5,838 nucleotides of DNA, taken from contig WLRE01000084.1 in NCBI GenBank assembly GCA_009698045.1, forward strand, positions 1 to 5,838. Reading direction: 5' to 3'. The notes beneath the pieces were generated by a model, which worked only from the letters and a program-made list of their open reading frames with translations, had not been told where the DNA came from and did not search any database. Positions 1-5,665 of this stretch are shown here, piece after piece. Source of the DNA: Actinomycetota bacterium (GTDB lineage Bacteria; Actinomycetota; Actinomycetes; Nanopelagicales; Nanopelagicaceae). A program made the translations under genes and the position numbers. Position 1 is the stretch's first letter; each line of letters opens with the position of its first letter.

Positions 1-645
1 CTCTGCCGCCTGGCCTAAGAATCCCGTACCTTCCATGGCAGCCGGGCGTACAAGGACCGGCGGAATTACTGGAATGAAGCCAGCTTTAACTGCTGATGCA
101 ATTGCATATTGAACAAGGGCAAATTCCAATAGCGCGCCGGGGCCGGTTAAATAGTATGAACGAGAGCCCGCAACTTTCGCTCCGCGCTCGGTGTCAATTG
201 CCTTAAGAATTTTGCCGAGTTCAACGTGATCCTTAGGTTCAAAACCATCCTTAGAAAAATCACGTGGTGTGCCAACATGTTCTAAGACCACAAAATCTTC
301 TTCGCCACCGATTGGCGCTGCTGGGTCAATTAAATTTTGAATCTGAAGTAAGAGCTGGTGTGCTTTTTCCTCTAGATCGGCGCGCTTAGCGTCCGCAGCC
401 TTGACTCGCGTTGCTAAATCTTTAGCGCTCTCCAGAAGCGCGCTCTTTTCATCGCCTTTAGCAGATCCAACAGATTTAGAGAGAACGTTCTGTTCTGCGC
501 GAATGGTTTCAAACTCAGTGACCGCAATTCGGCGAGATTCGTCGGCGGCAAGAAGCAAATCTACAACTGCTGGATCTCCACCGCGAACGCTCTGAGATTG
601 GCGAACCAATTCAGGATTTTCGCGCAATACTTTGAGATCAATCAT
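1..645 (-). CDS. serS: Seryl-tRNA synthetase, N-terminal half (partial)
   Basis: Cytoplasmic class II synthetase that charges tRNA-Ser (and tRNA-Sec where present) with serine. The visible 215 residues begin MIDLKVLRENPELVRQSQ, the classic SerRS N-terminus. Residues about 30-105 are rich in Ala, Glu, Lys and Leu, as expected for the long antiparallel coiled-coil arm that grips the tRNA-Ser variable arm. The catalytic core follows, with SRSYYLTGPGALLEFAL (161-177) and the motif-1 region PPVLVRPAAMEGTGFLG (195-211). Family proteins are about 420-430 residues, so the C-terminal half (motifs 2 and 3, ATP and serine binding) lies beyond the left edge. The ATG at 645 is fixed by homology; I see no strong Shine-Dalgarno. 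It begins 16 bp after the pheA stop, so it is probably the last visible gene of a GDPD-pheA-serS operon. Identification is secure. Confidence 0.96.
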   Translation of the reverse strand, partial: MIDLKVLRENPELVRQSQSVRGGDPAVVDLLLAADESRRIAVTEFETIRAEQNVLSKSVGSAKGDEKSALLESAKDLATRVKAADAKRADLEEKAHQLLLQIQNLIDPAAPIGGEEDFVVLEHVGTPRDFSKDGFEPKDHVELGKILKAIDTERGAKVAGSRSYYLTGPGALLEFALVQYAIASAVKAGFIPVIPPVLVRPAAMEGTGFLGQAAE

Positions 646-661
646 GTGCTTATTCTACCGA

Positions 662-1498
662 TTACTTTTTATTATCGACGCGGGAGTAGGAGCCAAGGAA
701 GCGAATATCTTCGCAAATACCGCGCACTGCTTCGAGCGCTTCATGAACATTGGCGTCTTCGATGTGGCCTTCTACATCAATAATGAAGTGATAATCGCCG
801 AGGCCCCTACCAGTTGGGCGAGAGTGAATAAAGGAGAGGTTCACACTGCGTTTTGCGAATTCTGTCAAAATTTCTAAGAGTGCGCCTGCGTGGTCGCGAC
901 CGATAAATGCCACCAACGAGGTGCGGTCATTCCCGGTCGGGTGTGACTGCGGGCCGGGTTTTTCAACGACGACGAAGCGGGTAACTGCTCCTTGATTATC
1001 ACCGATGTTATTCGCAATAATTTTTAAACCAAGTTTTTCGGCGTTTACTTCAGAAGCTATTGCAGCATCCCATTTCCCTGATGCAAGGCCTTGTGCAGCA
1101 GCAGCAGTTGATGGCGTATCAATAATTTCGGCGCCAGGAATCTCTCGTGCAACGTATGTTCGACACTGTGCTTCAGCATGTGGGTGCGTTGCAATACTAC
1201 GAATTGGCTTGCCGACATTCCCTGGTAGAACCATTAGCGCAAAAGAGACCGGCAGGGTCGTTTCGGCCACGATCACGAGAGCGTCACCGGTAGCTAATTC
1301 ATCCAGTGTGCGAGCAACCACGCCTTCGACCGAGTTTTCGATAGGAACTAACGCCTTATCGGCTGCACCATTTCGAACTGCATCGAGAGTTGCGGTTACG
1401 TTCGCGCAAGCAATGAGCTGGTCGGCTGGAGTAGTAATCGCCTTTAGGGCAGCTTCAGTGAATGTTCCTGAAGGACCAAGGTATGCATATCTACTCAC
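662..1498 (-). CDS. pheA: Monofunctional prephenate dehydratase (PDT + ACT)
   Basis: Converts prephenate to phenylpyruvate, the committed step to phenylalanine; cytosolic. The 278 residues have the usual actinobacterial length and no chorismate mutase domain. The PDT domain covers about 1-180: YLGPSGTFTEAAL at the N-terminus, VPIENSVEGVV (51-61) and the catalytic-site TRF motif (173-175). The ACT regulatory domain covers about 193-270 with GALLEIL (205-211) and DVEGH (241-245). The motif normally read as ESRP, which helps bind inhibitory phenylalanine, reads HSRP here (225-228), followed by a normal LGDY. The start is GTG at 1498, placed by the conserved YLGP N-terminus 9 bp after the upstream stop; no clear Shine-Dalgarno is visible, so translation may be coupled to the gene before it. 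Function is secure; strength of feedback control is uncertain. Confidence 0.96.
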   Translation of the reverse strand: MSRYAYLGPSGTFTEAALKAITTPADQLIACANVTATLDAVRNGAADKALVPIENSVEGVVARTLDELATGDALVIVAETTLPVSFALMVLPGNVGKPIRSIATHPHAEAQCRTYVAREIPGAEIIDTPSTAAAAQGLASGKWDAAIASEVNAEKLGLKIIANNIGDNQGAVTRFVVVEKPGPQSHPTGNDRTSLVAFIGRDHAGALLEILTEFAKRSVNLSFIHSRPTGRGLGDYHFIIDVEGHIEDANVHEALEAVRGICEDIRFLGSYSRVDNKK

Positions 1499-1507
1499 TG
1501 GGTAAGT

Positions 1508-2185
1508 CTAACCGAGCACCTTGCGTGCTAGAGCCGGATTATCTGTAGCTATTGCATCTACTCCTAAGCGTAAACAGAGTTCAATATCCGCTTCTTGATT
1601 GACCGTCCATACAAAAATTCGCTTTCCTTCTTGATGCACTTCTCTCACAATTTCTGGATGAGCACGCAAGAGAGTAATGCTGGGTCCAACAATCGGAGTC
1701 ATCGCATAAGGGACGAGGCTCTTTCTTTTTGAGAGGAAGGTTGTATCAAAGGCGGTCTCTTTACACCGTTGCATTGCACGCCAGGAAAATGACATTAACG
1801 AAATCTTGATTCCGCTCTCATCAATCTGTTTTTCATATGAGAAAAGAAGAGCTAAAACTTCTCTTTCAATTAAACCTCCTGTTGCAACCGGGTGTTTTGT
1901 TTCGATGGCTAAGTCTTTCTTTGCCGTGATCGCCAATTGCAACAACTCTTCCAGGCGAAGAGGTGAGGCAAATTCAAGGTCTACCAATCGAGTGTTAGAT
2001 ATAACTGCTTTTCGCCCCGTGATGCGGGTGGTGTCAGCATCATGCCAACAGATAATTTCTTGATCTGCTGTTAATCGGACATCACATTCAAAGCCATCTG
2101 CGCCTTGCGCAATAGCAGCCTGGTAGGCGGGCAAACTCATCTCAATCAGGCCTAGATGTGCGCCTCTGTGTGCATAGATTTTCAT
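1508..2185 (-). CDS. Glycerophosphodiester phosphodiesterase (GDPD family, cytosolic)
   Basis: Hydrolyses glycerophosphodiesters released from phospholipids to glycerol-3-phosphate and an alcohol. The 225-residue protein is essentially one GDPD TIM barrel: HRG at 6-8 (catalytic His6, Arg7), Glu15 in the position of the usual ENT motif (here E-M-S), the metal ligands in FECDVRLT (Glu33, Asp35), the second catalytic His in WHD (His48), IETK (94-97, Glu95), FVWTVN (191-196) and the closing ATDNPAL (213-219). There is no signal peptide, so it resembles cytosolic UgpQ-type enzymes more than secreted GlpQ. It is the first gene of the minus-strand run and diverges from the phosphatase gene. The upstream strand has TAGCCT, a TAnnnT-type -10 ending 8 nt before the ATG, and no Shine-Dalgarno, so a leaderless or nearly leaderless transcript is plausible. 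Exact substrate cannot be told. Confidence 0.9.
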   Translation of the reverse strand: MKIYAHRGAHLGLIEMSLPAYQAAIAQGADGFECDVRLTADQEIICWHDADTTRITGRKAVISNTRLVDLEFASPLRLEELLQLAITAKKDLAIETKHPVATGGLIEREVLALLFSYEKQIDESGIKISLMSFSWRAMQRCKETAFDTTFLSKRKSLVPYAMTPIVGPSITLLRAHPEIVREVHQEGKRIFVWTVNQEADIELCLRLGVDAIATDNPALARKVLG

Positions 2186-2252
2186 GTGGGATTAGGCTAC
2201 CGCCATATAACTTTCTTCCGCATTCCCGCTACCGATAAAGATTGGAGAGTCA
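2186..2252. promoter_or_regulatory. Divergent promoter region between GDPD operon and pstP-pknB
   Basis: These 67 bp separate two divergent gene sets, so they must carry both promoters unless those lie inside the genes. On the plus strand TATAAC (2206-2211) is a good -10 candidate, without a convincing -35. GGAGAG (2244-2249), three bases before the pstP ATG, is a clear Shine-Dalgarno. On the minus strand TAGCCT (the complement of 2193-2198) is a possible -10 lying very close to the GDPD ATG. Both -10 assignments are by eye and tentative. Confidence 0.5.
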
Positions 2253-3029
2253 ATGGCGCTAGCTTTTCATTCTCTCTCTATCTCTGATGTGGGTTTGGTC
2301 CGCAACGGCAATGAAGATTCCGGTCTTGTTTCACCATTATTAATCGCGGTCGCCGACGGAATGGGCGGTCATGCCGCAGGTGAAGTCGCATCGAAGATTG
2401 CCGTCAGAACACTTCAAGAGTTGGCTCCGGTACTTAATGACGCAACCATCGATGAAGATTCACGCCAAGATATTTTGCTCGGTGTTTCTTATCAAATTGA
2501 TTCAGCAATTTTGAGTGAAAGCGATCTTCATCCAGAGTATTCAGGGATGGGAACGACTCTAACGGCGCTGCACATTAATGAAAAGACAGTCGAACTTTTA
2601 CACATTGGCGATTCTCGCTGCTACCACTATGCAGATGGCGAACTTCAGCAGCTGAGTTACGATCACACAGTCATGCAGGAACTTATAGATCAAGGTCGAT
2701 TAACTCCTGAAGAAGTTCACACCCATCCTCAACGTTCAATACTCACACAAGTACTAATGGGTGATTCTGGGATTGATCCAGTCCTCATGGTCTATCCCGT
2801 GAAAAAGGGAGATTTCTTTCTTCTATGCAGTGATGGCCTCAGTAGCGTGCTCTCGGATCGCGAAATTAAAGAAATTATTGAATCTAATGAGGGCCAAGAC
2901 CTACTTACCGCTCTACTTGTGGCGACCAAGAGCGCTGGCGCGCCAGATAACGTCACGATTATTTGGGCAGAAGTTGTAAGCGAAGGCGTTCAGGCTCCAA
3001 CCTATCTTTTGGGTGCAGCGAATGAATAA
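2253..3029 (+). CDS. pstP: PP2C-family Ser/Thr phosphatase, PstP type, soluble form
   Basis: Metal-dependent phosphatase that removes phosphate from Ser/Thr, the expected antagonist of the kinase encoded next. The 258 residues contain the PP2C motifs in order: RNGNED (17-22), DGMGGHAAGEVAS (35-47, Asp35 a metal ligand), GMGTTLTAL (98-106), HIGDSRCY (117-124), HPQRSILTQVL (158-168), LLCSDGLS (190-197, Asp194) and GAPDNVT (229-235, Asp232). Match to Mycobacterium PstP is strong through the catalytic domain. Mycobacterial PstP then continues through a linker, a membrane helix and an extracellular domain, whereas this protein stops at once after the catalytic domain and has no membrane segment. 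GGAGAG three bases before the ATG supports the start. Its last 8 bp overlap the kinase start as ATGAATAA, implying translational coupling. Confidence 0.95.
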   Translation: MALAFHSLSISDVGLVRNGNEDSGLVSPLLIAVADGMGGHAAGEVASKIAVRTLQELAPVLNDATIDEDSRQDILLGVSYQIDSAILSESDLHPEYSGMGTTLTALHINEKTVELLHIGDSRCYHYADGELQQLSYDHTVMQELIDQGRLTPEEVHTHPQRSILTQVLMGDSGIDPVLMVYPVKKGDFFLLCSDGLSSVLSDREIKEIIESNEGQDLLTALLVATKSAGAPDNVTIIWAEVVSEGVQAPTYLLGAANE

Positions 3030-4572
3030 GGTTTTTGGCGGACGGTACGAAATTGCCCAGATGATCGGCACGGGCGGAATGGCCGATGTTTATCTTGGCC
3101 GCGATACTCGATTAGCTCGTGACGTCGCGGTAAAAGTTTTACGCAGCGACTTAGCTAGGGATCCATCTTTTGTTGCGCGTTTTCGCAAAGAAGCATTTGC
3201 TGCTGCAGGGCTAAACCACCCGGGCATCGTTTCTGTGTATGACTCCGGCGAAGAAGGTAGCAACTCTTATATTGTGATGGAACTTGTCACTGGAAAAACT
3301 CTCCGCGAACTTCTCAATAGTGAGAACCCTCCTAACGTCGATGTTTCACTTGAAATTGTTGCCGGAATCCTCGATGCTCTGGCTTACTCCCACGCAAATG
3401 GAATTATTCATCGCGACATCAAACCAGGAAACATAATGGTGACGGATGCCGGTGATGTGAAAGTCATGGACTTCGGAATCGCGCGCGCGATGGATGATAT
3501 CGGCGCAACGATGACTAACACTTGGAATGTGGTTGGTACCGCCCAATATCTCTCACCTGAACAAGCAACCGGAGAAGTTGCTGATGCGCGCAGCGATATT
3601 TATTCGGTTGGTTGCTTGCTTTACGAACTTTTAACTAGTCGCCCTCCATTTACAGGCGATACTCCAGTCTCCATCGCTTACCAACATGTTTCGGCAGAAT
3701 TCGTGCCGGCTTGCGAACTAGTCCCAAATCTAGATGCTGGTTTGGACACCATTCTTGCGGTTGCTCTTGCAAAGGATCCAGAGCATAGGTACCAAGATGC
3801 AGAGTTAATGCTTGCAGATATTAGGCGCGTAATGAAAGGCGAAGGAATTACCACCAAAATTCGCCGAGTAATTCCCCGCAAGCGCTTTCTCGTCTTAGCA
3901 ACAACCACACTCGCACTTGTTGCTCTCTTGGTTACTGCAACTTTCTTAGGTAGGGGCGCAAGCGTTAATAGCGGAACTCAATACGAACTCCCTAACGTCG
4001 TTGGTTTAACGCAAGAGGCAGCGAGTAATTTATTGGGCGGATTTACTATCAATATTCAGCGGGCACCTGATTCACGAATTCCTAGGGATCGAGTTGCTAG
4101 CCAACTTCCACTAGCAGCATCAAAAGTTCAAAAGGGAAGCAGTGTCACGCTCACGATCTCTGATGGCCCTGGAGACACGATTATTCCGGCAGATCTCATT
4201 GGTAAATCCCTGGCACAGGCGCGAGATTTGCTTGCATCAGTAGGTCTCATTATTAGACAGGCAATTCCAGTTGACTCTAATCAAGCTCCCGGAATTGTAA
4301 TTAGTGTCTCTCCCTTGCCTGGGACAACTATTCCTGCAGGAAGCGGAGTTATATTACAAATTTCTTCAGGCAATATTGAAGTTCCGGAGTTGATGGGATT
4401 ATCTGAAATTCAAGCAAGAACAATTCTTATTCAAGCAGGTTTCTTAGTTAATGTGATTTATGCAAGTGATCCCGCGCAAGAGGCCGGAACAGTATTAGCT
4501 CAAGCGCCAGCGGTCGGTTCGACTCAAAATATTGGTTCTTCAGTCACGGTGACAATTAATAAATTAGATTGA
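3022..4572 (+). CDS. pknB: PknB-type transmembrane Ser/Thr kinase with three PASTA domains
   Basis: Membrane kinase that senses peptidoglycan fragments or lipid II outside the cell and phosphorylates cell-wall and division proteins inside. Numbered from the ATG at 3022 (516 residues): glycine loop GTGGMADV (16-23), Lys38 (AVKV), helix-C Glu57, catalytic HRDIKPGN (130-137), DFG (150-152), activation loop with Thr165 and Thr167 aligning to the autophosphorylated Thr171/Thr173 of Mycobacterium PknB, GTAQYLSPE (172-180) and DARSDIYSVG (188-197). A basic stretch (281-288) precedes one membrane helix (about 289-310). Three PASTA domains follow at about 321-382, 386-450 and 451-514. Mycobacterial PknB has four PASTA domains and a longer juxtamembrane linker. 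A GTG at 3013 could add three residues, but the ATG overlapping the pstP stop is preferred. The 3' end overlaps the converging glutaminase gene by 17 bp. Confidence 0.95.
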   Translation: MNKVFGGRYEIAQMIGTGGMADVYLGRDTRLARDVAVKVLRSDLARDPSFVARFRKEAFAAAGLNHPGIVSVYDSGEEGSNSYIVMELVTGKTLRELLNSENPPNVDVSLEIVAGILDALAYSHANGIIHRDIKPGNIMVTDAGDVKVMDFGIARAMDDIGATMTNTWNVVGTAQYLSPEQATGEVADARSDIYSVGCLLYELLTSRPPFTGDTPVSIAYQHVSAEFVPACELVPNLDAGLDTILAVALAKDPEHRYQDAELMLADIRRVMKGEGITTKIRRVIPRKRFLVLATTTLALVALLVTATFLGRGASVNSGTQYELPNVVGLTQEAASNLLGGFTINIQRAPDSRIPRDRVASQLPLAASKVQKGSSVTLTISDGPGDTIIPADLIGKSLAQARDLLASVGLIIRQAIPVDSNQAPGIVISVSPLPGTTIPAGSGVILQISSGNIEVPELMGLSEIQARTILIQAGFLVNVIYASDPAQEAGTVLAQAPAVGSTQNIGSSVTVTINKLD

Positions 4573-5143
4573 GCCAATTCTGTAATAATGCGTGACCGTG
4601 TTCGGTTAGAACAGACTCTGGGTGAAATTGCACTCCATATATCGGCAGCCTCTTATGTGCAATCGCCATTACATCCTTACTCTCTGTTTCGGCAGTAACA
4701 GTGAGCTCTTCTGGTAGCGAACTCTTTTCAACAAGAAGCGAGTGATAGCGAGTAGCTTTATAAGGAGTAGGCAGGTCTGCGAAAATTCCTGATTTATTGT
4801 GGTTAATTGATGACGTCATTCCGTGTAGCAAAACTGGAGCGTTGATTATGCGAGCGCCATATGCAGCTGCAATTACTTGATGTCCCAGGCAGACTCCGAG
4901 AAGTGGAATGGATTGATTCGCGCAGTGCTTAACAATCTCCACGCTAACTCCAGCCTCTTCCGGCCTGCCCGGCCCGGGTGAGATCAGCACCCCGTCGAAA
5001 TTAGATGCTTCGGCGGCGGTGATCTCATCATTGCGGTAGACATCTGTTTGAGCACCGAGCTCTTGGAGGTATGAGACAAGATTAAAAACAAAAGAGTCGT
5101 AGTTATCGATAACCAATATTCGGGGCCTACTCTTCACCGCCAC
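4556..5143 (-). CDS. trpG: Glutamine amidotransferase subunit of anthranilate / aminodeoxychorismate synthase
   Basis: Class I glutaminase that releases ammonia from glutamine for a chorismate-using partner (TrpE to anthranilate, or PabB to aminodeoxychorismate for folate); cytosolic. The 195 residues have family length with all hallmarks: ILVIDNYDSFVFNL (9-22), LISPGPGRPEEAG (53-65), nucleophile Cys85 in GVCLGHQ (83-89), HGMTSSI (108-114), RYHSL (132-136), and His174 and Glu176 in QFHPES (172-177), completing the Cys-His-Glu triad. No synthase partner is adjacent, so it may serve both pathways; pabA is an equally fair symbol. Lying between pknB and crgA is the conserved actinobacterial arrangement. 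The start is GTG at 5143, with GGGAGAG (minus strand, 5153-5147) three bases upstream; an overlapping out-of-frame ATG at 5145 opens a three-codon frame. Confidence 0.93.
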   Translation of the reverse strand: MAVKSRPRILVIDNYDSFVFNLVSYLQELGAQTDVYRNDEITAAEASNFDGVLISPGPGRPEEAGVSVEIVKHCANQSIPLLGVCLGHQVIAAAYGARIINAPVLLHGMTSSINHNKSGIFADLPTPYKATRYHSLLVEKSSLPEELTVTAETESKDVMAIAHKRLPIYGVQFHPESVLTEHGHALLQNWLNLIY

Positions 5144-5199
5144 ATTCTCTCCCTTTCCCTCTTCTTTATCTAAAGGCGTGGGTGGTGTAACCTTCTCGC
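5144..5199. promoter_or_regulatory. Divergent promoter region between trpG and crgA
   Basis: These 56 bp hold the start signals of both neighbours. For crgA, TAACCT (5188-5193) fits the actinobacterial TAnnnT -10 and ends exactly six bases before the ATG, the spacing expected if transcription starts at the A of the start codon; no Shine-Dalgarno lies close to that ATG. A weak -35 (TTTATC, 5165-5170) sits 17 bp upstream of it. For trpG, GGGAGAG on the minus strand is a clear Shine-Dalgarno. A short inverted repeat, CTTTA-TC-TAAAG (5164-5175), lies in the middle and may be chance. Confidence 0.5.
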
Positions 5200-5457
5200 A
5201 TGCCTAAATCACCTCTGCGCAAGAAGGAAAAGCCTTATATTCCTGAATCTGTAGCTCATGCCGCTCCGGTTCCGACCGAGAGCCCTAAGTGGTTAGCCCC
5301 AGTCATGGTTGGCGCCTTTATCGCTGGCCTCATCTGGATCGTTATTTTCTACGTCTCAGCTACCGCCTATCCCATCCCAAATATTGGGGCCTGGAACATG
5401 GTTGTTGGTTTTGGCTTTATTGCACTGGGCTTTAGCCTGGCAACGCAGTGGCGCTAA
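5200..5457 (+). CDS. crgA: Cell division protein CrgA
   Basis: Small membrane protein specific to Actinobacteria that helps coordinate septum formation, recruiting or restraining divisome proteins such as FtsZ, FtsI and FtsQ in studied species. The 85 residues match the family in length and layout: MPKSPLRKK at the N-terminus (the same MPKS..RKK opening as the mycobacterial protein), a cytosolic tail rich in Pro and charge to about residue 30, a first membrane helix (about 31-52), a short external loop, the conserved aromatic segment IGAWNMVVGFGF (62-73) that begins the second helix (about 64-82), and a short QWR end resembling the mycobacterial RWH. Its position beside trpG and pknB is the standard one. 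No Shine-Dalgarno is near the ATG, and TAACCT is ideally placed for leaderless transcription. Identification is firm. Confidence 0.93.
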   Translation: MPKSPLRKKEKPYIPESVAHAAPVPTESPKWLAPVMVGAFIAGLIWIVIFYVSATAYPIPNIGAWNMVVGFGFIALGFSLATQWR

Positions 5458-5507
5458 ACAATCTAGATAATTTAACGCTGGAATTACTCTAAATAACACG
5501 CTTGTAA

Positions 5508-5539
5508 TTCTCCACATGGTGGATAAAACCTGTGGATAA
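5508..5539. promoter_or_regulatory. Cluster of three DnaA-box-like 9-mers
   Basis: The DnaA consensus is TTATCCACA. At 5531-5539 the minus strand matches it perfectly (plus strand reads TGTGGATAA). At 5518-5526 the minus strand reads TTATCCACC, one mismatch. At 5508-5516 the plus strand reads TTCTCCACA, one mismatch. The first two lie head to head one base apart, making the dyad TCCAC-ATG-GTGGA (5511-5523); GTGGATAA is repeated directly 13 bp apart. An AT-rich stretch (about 5456-5510) precedes the cluster. Binding by DnaA is inferred from the match alone; the dyad could also be an operator for another protein. Confidence 0.55.
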
Positions 5540-5562
5540 GCCCGCCCGTCATTAGAAGGTCC

Positions 5563-5591
5563 CTCCCTGCTCATTCTCAGGAACCTCCCAG
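5563..5591 (+). promoter_or_regulatory. Three direct repeats phased at 11 bp, candidate OmpR-family operator
   Basis: CTCCCTG (5563-5569), TTCTCAG (5574-5580) and CTCCCAG (5585-5591) are 7-mers separated by 4 bp each, so their starts are exactly 11 bp apart. OmpR/PhoB-family regulators bind tandem half-sites with about this one-turn spacing; mycobacterial PhoP, for example, recognises 7-mers with a 4-bp gap. The array lies 75 bp before a response-regulator gene of that family, which suggests autoregulation. This is inference from spacing and context. Confidence 0.5.
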
Positions 5592-5601
5592 CCAATGGGA
5601 G
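5585..5601. repeat. Inverted repeat CTCCCA-5-TGGGAG
   Basis: A perfect 6-bp inverted repeat with a 5-base loop. Its left arm is also the third 7-mer of the phased direct-repeat array, so the right arm may be an inverted regulator half-site. Alternatively it folds as a small hairpin in the leader RNA. It is not followed by a T-run, so it does not look like an intrinsic terminator. Confidence 0.4.
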
Positions 5602-5620
5602 AATTCTTTCCATCAGTTAA

Positions 5621-5637
5621 GCAACCGCCCAGGTTGC
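5621..5637. repeat. Inverted repeat GCAACC-5-GGTTGC
   Basis: A second perfect 6-bp inverted repeat with a 5-base loop, ending 28 bp before the response-regulator ATG. No T-run follows. It could be a leader hairpin near the ribosome binding site or a dyad operator; its role is unknown. Confidence 0.4.
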
Positions 5638-5665
5638 AGCTACTAACTAGATGAAGGGCTAAGAG

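Noticed and set aside
1005..1505. 166-codon open frame on the plus strand inside pheA
   Set aside because: Entirely antisense to a gene with clear PDT and ACT motifs; its composition is rich in Ala, Ser and Arg as typical of a shadow frame, and it has no recognisable domain.
3013..3021. GTG at 3013 as the pknB start
   Set aside because: Adds only M-Q-R before the ATG and has no Shine-Dalgarno; the ATG at 3022, overlapping the pstP stop, is the more usual coupled start.
3678..3908. 76-codon minus-strand frame inside pknB (also 3346-3546)
   Set aside because: Antisense to conserved kinase-domain codons with no features of its own.
5356..5613. 85-codon open frame on the minus strand across the crgA end and the non-coding stretch
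   Set aside because: Overlaps crgA antisense, runs through the DnaA-box and phased-repeat region, and shows no recognisable domain; the crgA reading is clearly the real one.
5585..5637. The two hairpins as intrinsic terminators of crgA
   Set aside because: Both stems are short, neither is followed by a T-run, and they lie well over 100 bp after the crgA stop.
5651..5662. Upstream ATG-AAG-GGC-TAA before the response regulator
   Set aside because: It has only three codons and contains the Shine-Dalgarno of the real gene; nothing suggests a functional leader peptide.
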